Assembly: GCA_029857955.1 (NCBI GenBank)
Contig: JAOUFY010000002.1
Span: forward strand, 1 to 58,140
DNA length: 58,140 bases
Direction of reading: 5' to 3'
Source of the DNA: Spirochaetia bacterium
GTDB lineage: Bacteria; Spirochaetota; Leptospiria; Turneriellales; JAOUFE01
Part shown: positions 27,141-34,609 of the stretch, piece after piece
Position numbering within the stretch: position 1 is the first letter of the stretch
Layout of the letters: each line of letters opens with the position of its first letter
Notes under the pieces: model-generated
Told to the model about the DNA's origin: nothing
Databases searched by the model: none
What the model saw: the letters and a program-made list of their open reading frames with translations, nothing else
Made by a program: the position numbers and the translations under genes

Positions 27141-28529
27141 ATGTATTTTTATTGCTTTATGGAGTATAAAAACAAGCTTGAACAAATAGCTAAAAAGCTT
27201 GAACCAGATTCAATTTTAATTTTATTTTCACCAGAAAAAAAAGTGAGGAATCGTGATGTACATTATGAATATCGTAATTCATCTGATTTTATTTACTTAA
27301 CGGGATGCAATGAACCTGAGATGATATTATGTTTAACATCGGAAATAAAAATTTCAATTTTTATGAAATTTCCGGATGTTAAATTAGAAAGATGGACCGG
27401 TAAAATGTTATCTCCAGAAAAGGTAGAATTGGATTTAAATCTGGATAAATCGGATGTTCGAGAAAGTAAAAATTTTTGGGATGAAATCCATGATTTACTA
27501 AAAAATAAAAAAACAATATATCTCGATTATAATGAAAATCATGAAAATATTCAAAGACTGATTGTTATTATAAATGATTTAAATAAAAATAGCCGTGATG
27601 AAGTTTGCGGACCTGAAAAAATAATTAATCTCAGTCATTTATTACACGAATCAAGGGTAATCAAATCACCAAATGAAGTAAAGAAAATTAAAGAAGCAAT
27701 TCAAATTACGGCTAAAGGTTTCATGGATGTTATGAAATTTACGCGGTCTTGTTTTAATAAATCAGAAAATTATACTTTATTTGAATATAATGTAAAAGCG
27801 CGTATTGAGTCGTCATTTAATGAAAGCGGCGCGACGAATCTGGCCTACCCTACCATCGTTGCTTCTGGCAATAATGCAAATTATCTGCATTATGAAAATT
27901 GTGATAAATTAATTTTGCCCAATGAACTTATACTCATAGATGCCGGATGCGAATTGTTTGGTTATGCAAGCGATATAACAAGAACAATACCCGCTAGCGG
28001 TAAATTTAGCGATCCTCAAAAAGAAATATACAATATTGTTCTCGGCGCTCAAAAGATTGCCATAAAAAATTGTACTCCTGGAAATACTTTTGAAAAAATT
28101 CATGAATGTACCGTTAAATACATTGTTGAAAATTTATGGGAACTTGGTTTTTTTAAAGAACTCTTAATTGACAATGTAGATATAAATAATAATGATTTAA
28201 AACTTATAAAACCAGAATCAATTAAAGAAGTGATTGATAAAAAATATTATCGAACTTATTTTATGCATTACACTTCACATTATTTAGGTCTAGATGTTCA
28301 TGATGTTGGAAAGTATTATATAAATGGTAGCTCAAGAAAATTTGAACCTGGGATGATTTTTACAGTTGAGCCCGGTATTTATATCAGTGAAGATTATCAC
28401 TTTGTTCCTGAGAAATACCGTGGTATAGGAATAAGAATTGAGGATAATATTTTAATTACTAAAAATGGTAATGAAGTTTTAAGTGAAAATATACCGAGAG
28501 AAGTTTACGAAATTGAAAATATCGGATAA
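27141..28529 (+). CDS. pepP: Xaa-Pro aminopeptidase (M24B, PepP-like)
   Basis: Cytosolic dinuclear-metal peptidase removing N-terminal residues that precede proline. The N-terminal creatinase-like domain spans roughly the first 170 residues. The pita-bread catalytic domain carries the metal ligands: two Asp in LIDAGCELFGYASDITRT, His in HYTSHYLGLDVHDVG, Glu in FTVEPGIYI and Glu in GIGIRIEDNILIT. All five are present, so it should be active. The frame opens at 27105. I use the ATG at 27141 because AGGA lies six bases upstream; the ATG at 27159 (MEYKNKLEQ) matches relatives equally well. The next gene starts seven bases after the stop, suggesting an operon. Confidence 0.9.
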   Translation: MYFYCFMEYKNKLEQIAKKLEPDSILILFSPEKKVRNRDVHYEYRNSSDFIYLTGCNEPEMILCLTSEIKISIFMKFPDVKLERWTGKMLSPEKVELDLNLDKSDVRESKNFWDEIHDLLKNKKTIYLDYNENHENIQRLIVIINDLNKNSRDEVCGPEKIINLSHLLHESRVIKSPNEVKKIKEAIQITAKGFMDVMKFTRSCFNKSENYTLFEYNVKARIESSFNESGATNLAYPTIVASGNNANYLHYENCDKLILPNELILIDAGCELFGYASDITRTIPASGKFSDPQKEIYNIVLGAQKIAIKNCTPGNTFEKIHECTVKYIVENLWELGFFKELLIDNVDINNNDLKLIKPESIKEVIDKKYYRTYFMHYTSHYLGLDVHDVGKYYINGSSRKFEPGMIFTVEPGIYISEDYHFVPEKYRGIGIRIEDNILITKNGNEVLSENIPREVYEIENIG

Positions 28530-28535
28530 AAAATC

Positions 28536-29459
28536 ATGATGGATATAAGTATTTCTAAACCCAAAGTTCTGGTAATTGATGAGGACTTAGTTTATCAAAG
28601 TGTTATGTCAGATTTACTATCTGAGCATATGAATATTTCATTTGCGTCAAATTTTACAGAAGCCAGTAAAGAAATCAATAATAATGAATACTCAATGATA
28701 ATTTCTGAATCAGAAATTTCAGATATAAACGTCGTCGATTTAATTAAAAAATTTAAATTAATGCAGGCAAATTTATATTTTGTTATAATAACTGCAAAAA
28801 GAGATATGAATTTAGCTATTGAGGTAATGAAAAATGGAGCTGTCGATTATCTATTAAAACCATTTACTGTGGAAGATATTGCAAATCTTGTTGAAAAATA
28901 TCTTAAATTTTCAGTTAATAAAAAATTTGATTACGATTTAATAAATATAATTTCTGAAGAAAAAAGATCTTTTACTTTACCTACAAATGTGCACATTTTA
29001 AACCCATTTGTATATGAACTAATGGAAATGATAAAACGATTTAATGAAATAAATCGTAACGATATTTTTTCATTGCGCCTTGCAATTTATGAAATGTTAA
29101 TCAATGCGGTAGAGCATGGAAATCTTGGTATTAATTACGAAAAAAAGAAAAATTTATTAAGTACAGGGATTAATTATATTGAATATCTTGATAGTTTATG
29201 TAAAATTGAACCATACAATCAGCGTAAAATTGAAATATCTTATCATTTTTTAAAACAAAGTATTACATTTAATATTAAAGATGAAGGCGATGGATTCGAT
29301 GTTAATAAATTTGAAAATAGAGATATTAAAAGCGATCTACTTGCGCTACATGGACGAGGAATTATAATTTCAAAATTTAATATGGATAAGATCATTTATA
29401 ATGATAAAGGAAATGAGGTTCAACTAATAAAATATTTAAACACCAAAAGCATCAATTAA
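28536..29459 (+). CDS. Receiver-domain plus RsbW-type ATPase protein with Glu at the phosphosite
   Basis: A 307-residue signalling protein. Residues about 10-125 form a CheY-like receiver: acidic pocket VIDED at 13-17, TAK at 86-88 and K108 in YLLKPF. At the phosphoacceptor position the sequence is MIISESEIS, so E58 replaces Asp. That often mimics a constitutively phosphorylated state. Residues about 165-305 form a GHKL ATPase of the anti-sigma/RsbW type: IYEMLINAVEHGNLG (N-box), KDEGDGFDV (G1) and LHGRGIIISKF (G2). An insert of roughly 40 residues separates the N-box from the next strand. There is no DHp helix, so it is not a classical histidine kinase; serine phosphorylation of an anti-sigma antagonist is possible. 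It follows pepP by six bases. Confidence 0.82.
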   Translation: MMDISISKPKVLVIDEDLVYQSVMSDLLSEHMNISFASNFTEASKEINNNEYSMIISESEISDINVVDLIKKFKLMQANLYFVIITAKRDMNLAIEVMKNGAVDYLLKPFTVEDIANLVEKYLKFSVNKKFDYDLINIISEEKRSFTLPTNVHILNPFVYELMEMIKRFNEINRNDIFSLRLAIYEMLINAVEHGNLGINYEKKKNLLSTGINYIEYLDSLCKIEPYNQRKIEISYHFLKQSITFNIKDEGDGFDVNKFENRDIKSDLLALHGRGIIISKFNMDKIIYNDKGNEVQLIKYLNTKSIN

Positions 29460-29461
29460 TT

Positions 29462-30415
29462 TTAATTTTTATAAAATTTTCCACTTAATACAGCAATATG
29501 TAAATCGTTTAAGATTGACCTGGCTTTTTCTGCAGGTAATCTAGCGTTTAATAATGCAAACGAAAACTGCCTATATAAATAATCCTGGTTTGAATCAATA
29601 GATAACTGAGAATCAAATAATTTTTCACTTTCAGGTATCGTAAATAATGATGTTATTTTCGTCTTTGAATTTTGATCAAATGGACAAACGAGTCGATACC
29701 CTGAAAAATTACCCGAATAAGTTAAACATTGATCGTATAAATCTATATCCTTTACTTTTAAGTTTAACAATATCTTTGCTGAAAGTCCCATGTGTAAAAT
29801 TAAAGTAACAAGAAGTTTTAAAGATTTATTTTGCATGTGATTGTATAAATTAAAAATTTCACTGTTTGTAATCTCATAACTAAACTGATACCAATGTATT
29901 TTACTTGCAACTTCATCAGTATTAAAATCTTTGTAATGGTAAATTTTATAATAATAATTTAGTGCTTGCAAAAAATCCGAAATATCATTCGTTGAATATA
30001 GATTATTATAATGTTTCGAGTGTATATAATCCATACAAAGGAAAATATTAACATTTACAAAGTTATTGATGTCATTAAGAATTAGCCAGCAAAAAAAATC
30101 TGTTAAATGGTTTCTATATTTTATAATTATTTTACCTTGTACATTTTGATTGATTAAAATATCATAAAAGTTGAATAATTGAATCATAAACGGTTTAAAT
30201 ATCGAATTGATTGTGTTAAAAATACTGCGTCTTAGTTTTAACTTTGACATAAAATAATTTTCAATAATTTGAAAACCATTCGTACCGGGATAAAGATGCC
30301 GGCTCATTAGATAAAATTTTAATTTATTATTATTGATATTTTTAGGCGAGCATTTATAGTATAGAAGTAAATCTAAAATATATTTCTTGATAATTTGATG
30401 ATTCAGTTCTGACAT
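29462..30415 (-). CDS. Degenerate tyrosine-recombinase-like protein
   Basis: A 317-residue protein that I read as a decayed or repurposed tyrosine recombinase. The N-terminal part (about 65-160) resembles the SAM-like core-binding domain (KYRNHLTDFFCWLI). The segment LKLLVTLILHMGLSAKILLNLKVKDIDL (199-226; quoted here only by its core GLSAKILLNLKVKDIDL) aligns with the box I pattern TGLR-x-SELL-x-L-x-W-x-D-I-D, but the catalytic Arg is replaced (GLS). The box II region is PAEKARSILNDLHIAVLSG, keeping one Arg (R299) but not the H-x-x-R-H pattern. The chain ends 18 residues later without the H/W-x9-Y catalytic tyrosine. Strand-transfer activity is therefore unlikely; DNA binding is possible. A perfect palindrome abuts its start. 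Confidence 0.55.
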   Translation of the reverse strand: MSELNHQIIKKYILDLLLYYKCSPKNINNNKLKFYLMSRHLYPGTNGFQIIENYFMSKLKLRRSIFNTINSIFKPFMIQLFNFYDILINQNVQGKIIIKYRNHLTDFFCWLILNDINNFVNVNIFLCMDYIHSKHYNNLYSTNDISDFLQALNYYYKIYHYKDFNTDEVASKIHWYQFSYEITNSEIFNLYNHMQNKSLKLLVTLILHMGLSAKILLNLKVKDIDLYDQCLTYSGNFSGYRLVCPFDQNSKTKITSLFTIPESEKLFDSQLSIDSNQDYLYRQFSFALLNARLPAEKARSILNDLHIAVLSGKFYKN

Positions 30416-30418
30416 TTA

Positions 30419-30443
30419 TTAACATATTCATTTAATATGTTAA
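30419..30443. repeat. Perfect 10-bp palindrome at the recombinase-like start
   Basis: TTAACATATT-CATTT-AATATGTTAA, a perfect ten-base-pair inverted repeat with a five-base centre, ends four bases upstream of the ATG at 30415. The geometry suits a dimeric operator, and also resembles the two-armed core sites bound by tyrosine recombinases. Autoregulation by the adjacent protein is inference. Confidence 0.65.
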
Positions 30444-30489
30444 TTTTTACACTTTTATGAAAATTATTTAAAAAAAAACGCATAAGTAG

Positions 30490-30553
30490 ATTTAACAGGA
30501 TGAAAAGCGTATTTAAATATAAACATATTTATTTCTTATACATCCTGTTAAAT
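30490..30553 (-). terminator. Long inverted repeat (AACAGGAT type), possible glnN terminator
   Basis: ATTTAACAGGATG (30490-30502) and its exact complement CATCCTGTTAAAT (30541-30553) form a perfect 13-bp stem with a 38-bp loop. Imperfect pairing extends outward through AAGTA. Read leftward, the stem is followed within about 12 bases by a T9 run, so it could end glnN transcription. The AACAGGAT core also resembles dispersed repeats seen in many genomes, so a mobile repeat origin is possible. Confidence 0.55.
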
Positions 30554-30586
30554 TTATACTTTTAATAGAAATTTTACTATCCGTAA

Positions 30587-32719
30587 TTACTCTACATTAT
30601 AAAGTATTTGACCATAAGTTGGAACTGGCCATAAATCATGATCAACAATTACTTCCAAGCTATCAACATTTTTACGTAATTCAGACATTTCAGCCATAAC
30701 TTTTTCTTTGTAGTATTTACCATGAGAAAGTATATCACCAGTTGAATGATCTTCATACACTAATTTTTCGAGATTTACCACGTTTTTGTTAATTAAAACC
30801 AATAGATCAGAACTTTTCTTTAACAGGTCTGCCTGAACACTGGTATCTACACTTAAACCTGTATTTTTAACAGAATTAATTCCATCTGATAAAACCTGGA
30901 TATATTTCATACCTGCAGGAATAAATTGTCTTTTTGTCATTTTTAACATGGTTAAAGCTTCAATTCGAACCGTCTTGATGTAAGACTCCATAATGATTTC
31001 AAATCGTGATTTTAATTCAACTTCGTTTAAAATTCGATGTTTAACCATCAACTCAACATTTTTTTTCTCAATGATGGTTGGTATGGCTTCAACAAGTGAT
31101 TTCAGGTTTAAGATTCCTCTTGATTTTGCTTCCTTAACCCACTCATCTGAATAATTATTTCCGTTGAAAATAATTCTTTTATGATTTTTTACAATATCAC
31201 GAACGATGTTGTAAGAATCCGCTTCGACGTCTTTACTTTTTTCAAGTTTATCCGCAATTTCACGTAATACTTCAGCTACAGCTGTATTTAGTACAAAATT
31301 TGGACCGGCAATAGACGAAGATGATGGTACCATTCTAAACTCAAACTTGTTACCGGTAAATGCAAATGGTGAAGTTCTGTTTCTATCGGTAGAATCTTTT
31401 GGTAAAGATGGAAGCGTTGATAAAAGATTTTTTATCTCACCACTTTCTTTTATTGATTTTGCAATGCCTGTTTTTTCAATCTGGTCAAGGATATCTGAAA
31501 GTTGATCACCAAGAAAAATAGAAATGATTGCCGGCGGGGCTTCATTTGCTCCAAGTCGATGATCGTTACCAGGATTTGCAGCGCTGGCTCTTAAAATATC
31601 TTGATATACATCAACAGCTTTTATTACAGCTGCCAGAAAAACCAAAAAGCGAAGATTTACGTTTGGTGTATCTCCTGGTTCAAGAAGGTTTTCACCAGTG
31701 TCTGTTCCCATTGACCAATTGTTATGTTTGCCGGAACCGTTTACTCCTGCAAATGGTTTCTCATGCAATAAGCATATTAATTTATGTCGAATAGCAACTT
31801 TCTTTAAGGTATCCATTACTAATTGATTGTGGTCGGTAGCAATGTTGCTGGATGTAAAAATCGGCGCCATCTCATGTTGTGAAGGAGCTACTTCATTATG
31901 TTTTGTTTTTGACGAAACGCCAAGTTTCCATAATTCTTCATCAAGTTCGCTCATAAATGCGGCTACAGATTCTTTAATTGTACCAAAATAATGGTCTTCC
32001 ATTTCCTGGCCTTTGGGAGGTATCGCTCCGAAAAGTGTTCTTCCGGTATACACCAGATCTTTTCTTCTTTTGTACATTTCCTGGCTGATTAAAAAATATT
32101 CCTGTTCAGCTCCAACGGTTGTGATTACACGTTTAACGTTGTTACCGCCAAAAAGTTTAACAATACGAACCGCCTGATTGGAAAGAACATCCATGGATCG
32201 TAAAAGTGGTGTTTTTTTATCAAGAACTTCTCCAGTATATGAATAAAACGCAGTTGGAATGTATAAAGTACCATCTCTATAAAATGCCGGAGAAGTACAA
32301 TCCCATGACGTATAACCGCGTGCTTCAAACGTAGCTCGGAGTCCGCCTGATGGAAAAGACGACGCATCTGGTTCGCCTTTAATTAATTCCTTGCCAGAAA
32401 ATTCCATGATGATACGGCCATCTGCCTGGGGAGAAATAAACGAGTCGTGCTTTTCTGCAGTAATTCCCGTCATCGGTTGAAACCAATGGGTATAATGCGT
32501 TGCACCCTTCTCTATTGCCCAGTCTTTCATCGTAGCTGCTACTACATCAGCAATGCCTGGATCTATTGGTTTTGCCTCATCAATGCTCTTCTTTAGTGAC
32601 TTATAAATACTTTTAGGTAACCTTTGACGCATGATATTGTCGTTAAAAACATTTTCGCCGTAATATTCGCTTACGACGCGGGTTTTTTCATTATTTTCTA
32701 TTTCTAAATTGTTGCTCAT
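30587..32719 (-). CDS. glnN: Type III glutamine synthetase
   Basis: ATP-dependent amidation of glutamate by ammonium, the primary nitrogen-assimilation step. 710 residues, the large subunit size of GSIII. Family segments include [50 protein letters not shown] (metal/ATP Glu), [29 protein letters not shown] (catalytic Asn/His region), [14 protein letters not shown] and [13 protein letters not shown]. The start is fixed by AAGGAG seven bases upstream of the ATG. No GSI adenylylation-site motif is expected in this type. A sequence matching a sigma-54 promoter lies at 32829-32844 on the same strand, so nitrogen-responsive transcription by an RpoN-dependent activator is likely. Confidence 0.97.
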   Translation of the reverse strand: MSNNLEIENNEKTRVVSEYYGENVFNDNIMRQRLPKSIYKSLKKSIDEAKPIDPGIADVVAATMKDWAIEKGATHYTHWFQPMTGITAEKHDSFISPQADGRIIMEFSGKELIKGEPDASSFPSGGLRATFEARGYTSWDCTSPAFYRDGTLYIPTAFYSYTGEVLDKKTPLLRSMDVLSNQAVRIVKLFGGNNVKRVITTVGAEQEYFLISQEMYKRRKDLVYTGRTLFGAIPPKGQEMEDHYFGTIKESVAAFMSELDEELWKLGVSSKTKHNEVAPSQHEMAPIFTSSNIATDHNQLVMDTLKKVAIRHKLICLLHEKPFAGVNGSGKHNNWSMGTDTGENLLEPGDTPNVNLRFLVFLAAVIKAVDVYQDILRASAANPGNDHRLGANEAPPAIISIFLGDQLSDILDQIEKTGIAKSIKESGEIKNLLSTLPSLPKDSTDRNRTSPFAFTGNKFEFRMVPSSSSIAGPNFVLNTAVAEVLREIADKLEKSKDVEADSYNIVRDIVKNHKRIIFNGNNYSDEWVKEAKSRGILNLKSLVEAIPTIIEKKNVELMVKHRILNEVELKSRFEIIMESYIKTVRIEALTMLKMTKRQFIPAGMKYIQVLSDGINSVKNTGLSVDTSVQADLLKKSSDLLVLINKNVVNLEKLVYEDHSTGDILSHGKYYKEKVMAEMSELRKNVDSLEVIVDHDLWPVPTYGQILYNVE

Positions 32720-32828
32720 TATTTTCTCCTTAAGTGAAAACTATTGTACATTGAGCTGATCTTAATTTGATTATGCTCGTCAATCTTTTTCTACTATGAT
32801 TAACTGTAAATAGTCTTTCTATAATATG

Positions 32829-32844
32829 AGCAAATATTATGCCA
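32829..32844 (-). promoter_or_regulatory. Sigma-54 promoter of glnN
   Basis: On the minus strand the sequence is TGGCATAATATTTGCT. It matches the RpoN consensus TGGCAC-N5-TTGCW at -24 and -12, with the essential GG-N10-GC spacing exact. The predicted start site is near 32818, giving a leader of about 100 nt before the glnN ATG at 32719. Confidence 0.75.
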
Positions 32845-33095
32845 TTTCAGATGATTGAAAAACATTCGAAATTTGTTTATTTATTAATCAAACTGTTGTA
32901 TTAAATAAAACCATTATAAATATCCACAACAACGAATTTCTTGAAATATAAAATTGTTTAAATTTTTTCATATTGACGCTATGAGGCATAACTAAAGTTA
33001 ATTTGTGTCGTTGAAAATTACGTATGGGGTTGGGGTTGTATAAAAATCGTACATAAATCACGTTCCTGCATTTAGTTAGTAAATAAGTCAAAATT

Positions 33096-33194
33096 TGAAC
33101 CGCGAAGACGCAAAGAACGCAAAGGAATTAAAGAAAATGATAAGAAAAATCCCTTTATTTATTTACTTTGCGCCCTTCGCGCCTTTGCTGTGAG
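33096..33194. repeat. Hairpin-forming dispersed repeat (CGCGAAGACGCAAAG type)
   Basis: The left arm CCGCGAAGACGCAAAGAACG (about 33100-33125) and right arm CTTTGCGCCCTTCGCG (about 33165-33194) are imperfect inverted repeats; the core CGCGAAG-NN-GCAAAG matches at 14 of 16 positions. The arms are GC-rich in AT-rich surroundings, which suggests an inserted element. Similar GCGAAGACGCAAAG palindromes occur as dispersed repeats in many environmental genomes. No coding capacity. Confidence 0.6.
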
Positions 33195-33214
33195 ACTTTT
33201 CAGACAGCCCTTAA

Positions 33215-34519
33215 ATGATGATGAAAAATATTTTAAAAAATAAACAAATTATTTCATGGATGTTTTATGATTGGGCTAATTCTGCATTTGCAACGACTAT
33301 CATGGCTGGGTTTTTCCCAATATTTTTTAAAGCTTACTGGAGCGCCTCTGATCAGGTAAACATAAGTACGGCAAAATTAGCCTTTGCCAATTCATTTGCA
33401 GGGATTATTGTTGCTTTTTCAGCTCCGATACTGGGAGCAATTGCAGACAAGTCTGGAAACAAGGTTAAATTTTTGCTTTTCTTTACTTTAATCGGCGCTA
33501 TTGCCTGTATTTCGATGTTTTTTATTTCTGAAGGTGATTGGCAAAACGCTATATTTTTTTATGTTCTGGCAAGTCTTGGTTTTTTCTCGTCCAATATTTT
33601 TTATGACTCGATGCTAACGGATGTTGTAAAATCTGAAAGAGATTATGACAAGGTTTCTGCCGGAGGATTTTCACTCGGATATCTGGGAGGCGGTCTTTTG
33701 TTTGCGATCAATGTCTGGTGGACATTAAATCCTTCATTTTTTGGGTTTGCCAGCAAAAGTTCTGCGGTACGAGCTTCATTTATCAGCGTAGGAATATGGT
33801 GGATCATTTTTGCACTTCCTTTATTTTTTACAACATCGTCTAAAAAAATTAAAAATATCTCCACCACAAAAATAATTAAATCTGGTTTTAAGCAGATCGT
33901 TCATACGTTTAAAGAAATAAAACATTTAAAAACTGTATTTACCTTTTTAATTGCTTACTGGCTTTACATTGATGGTGTCGATACAATCATTCGAATGGCA
34001 GTTGACTACGGATTATCCATTGGTTTTTCACAGGTTGATTTAATCACTGCGTTATTGATGATACAATTTCTAGGTTTTCCTTTTACATATATAATTGGTT
34101 TTTTAGCTGATAAAACGGGACGCCGAAAAATGATTTATTATACCATCATGGTGTATATTTTCATTTGTATCTGGGCTTCCTTTATTCATAATAAATATGA
34201 GTTTTACGGTATTGCCTTACTGGTTTCCATGGTACAGGGCGGTATACAGGCTTTAAGCCGATCTTACTTTGCGGGCTTAATACCGCCAGAAAAATCAGCT
34301 GAATATTTTGGATTTTACAATATGCTGGGAAAATTTGCCGTTATCATTGGCCCGATTTTAATCGGCATAACGAATATTATAGCTCAATATTTTGTAAATG
34401 ATTCTCTTGTAGCAACCAGGATCGGTATGTTATCTATAGTATTATTATTTATCGGCGGCGCCTTTATGTTGTCTAAAGTTGATGATAAACAGGCCATTTA
34501 CGATAAAAAATATTTATAA
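33215..34519 (+). CDS. MFS transporter, UMF1/Atg22 family
   Basis: Inner-membrane permease of 434 residues with about 12 hydrophobic helices. The N-terminal IISWMFYDWANSAFATTIM is the hallmark of the UMF1 family (MFS members related to fungal Atg22 amino-acid effluxers). The MFS loop 2-3 region GAIADKSGNKVKF and the equivalent in the second half, GFLADKTGRRKMIYY, are both present, supporting a functional two-lobe transporter. Substrate is unknown; amino acids are suggested only by the eukaryotic relative. Three consecutive ATG codons begin at 33215, 33218 and (after AAA) close by; I keep the first. It is preceded by the repeat at 33096-33194 and followed by a hairpin. Confidence 0.85.
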   Translation: MMMKNILKNKQIISWMFYDWANSAFATTIMAGFFPIFFKAYWSASDQVNISTAKLAFANSFAGIIVAFSAPILGAIADKSGNKVKFLLFFTLIGAIACISMFFISEGDWQNAIFFYVLASLGFFSSNIFYDSMLTDVVKSERDYDKVSAGGFSLGYLGGGLLFAINVWWTLNPSFFGFASKSSAVRASFISVGIWWIIFALPLFFTTSSKKIKNISTTKIIKSGFKQIVHTFKEIKHLKTVFTFLIAYWLYIDGVDTIIRMAVDYGLSIGFSQVDLITALLMIQFLGFPFTYIIGFLADKTGRRKMIYYTIMVYIFICIWASFIHNKYEFYGIALLVSMVQGGIQALSRSYFAGLIPPEKSAEYFGFYNMLGKFAVIIGPILIGITNIIAQYFVNDSLVATRIGMLSIVLLFIGGAFMLSKVDDKQAIYDKKYL

Positions 34520-34558
34520 AACTTTCATTAAATTAGTTTGTGACTTTCTATGATACCC

Positions 34559-34600
34559 TAAACGTGCCGATAATTATGTAAGGTACGTTTAAAGATTTTT
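34559..34600 (+). terminator. Hairpin after the MFS gene
   Basis: TAAACGTGCC (34559-34568) and GGTACGTTTA (34582-34591) form a ten-base stem with one mismatch and a 13-base loop, followed by AAGATTTTTAAA. Position 40 bp after the MFS stop and the T-run support a rho-independent terminator, though the next gene starts only a few bases later. Confidence 0.55.
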
Positions 34601-34609
34601 AAATTCAAC

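Larger units (their letters stand above)
32720..33214. other. Non-coding gap between glnN and the MFS gene
   Basis: This 495-bp divergent gap holds the glnN leader and its sigma-54 promoter (32829-32844), about 250 bp of AT-rich DNA, and a hairpin-forming repeat at 33096-33194. A 67-codon leftward open frame at 32888-33091 has no ribosome binding site or recognisable protein and is not called. No RNA gene is recognised. Confidence 0.6.

Noticed and set aside
32888..33091. 67-codon leftward open frame in the glnN-MFS gap
   Set aside because: No ribosome binding site, no recognisable protein features, and AT-rich composition makes chance frames likely.
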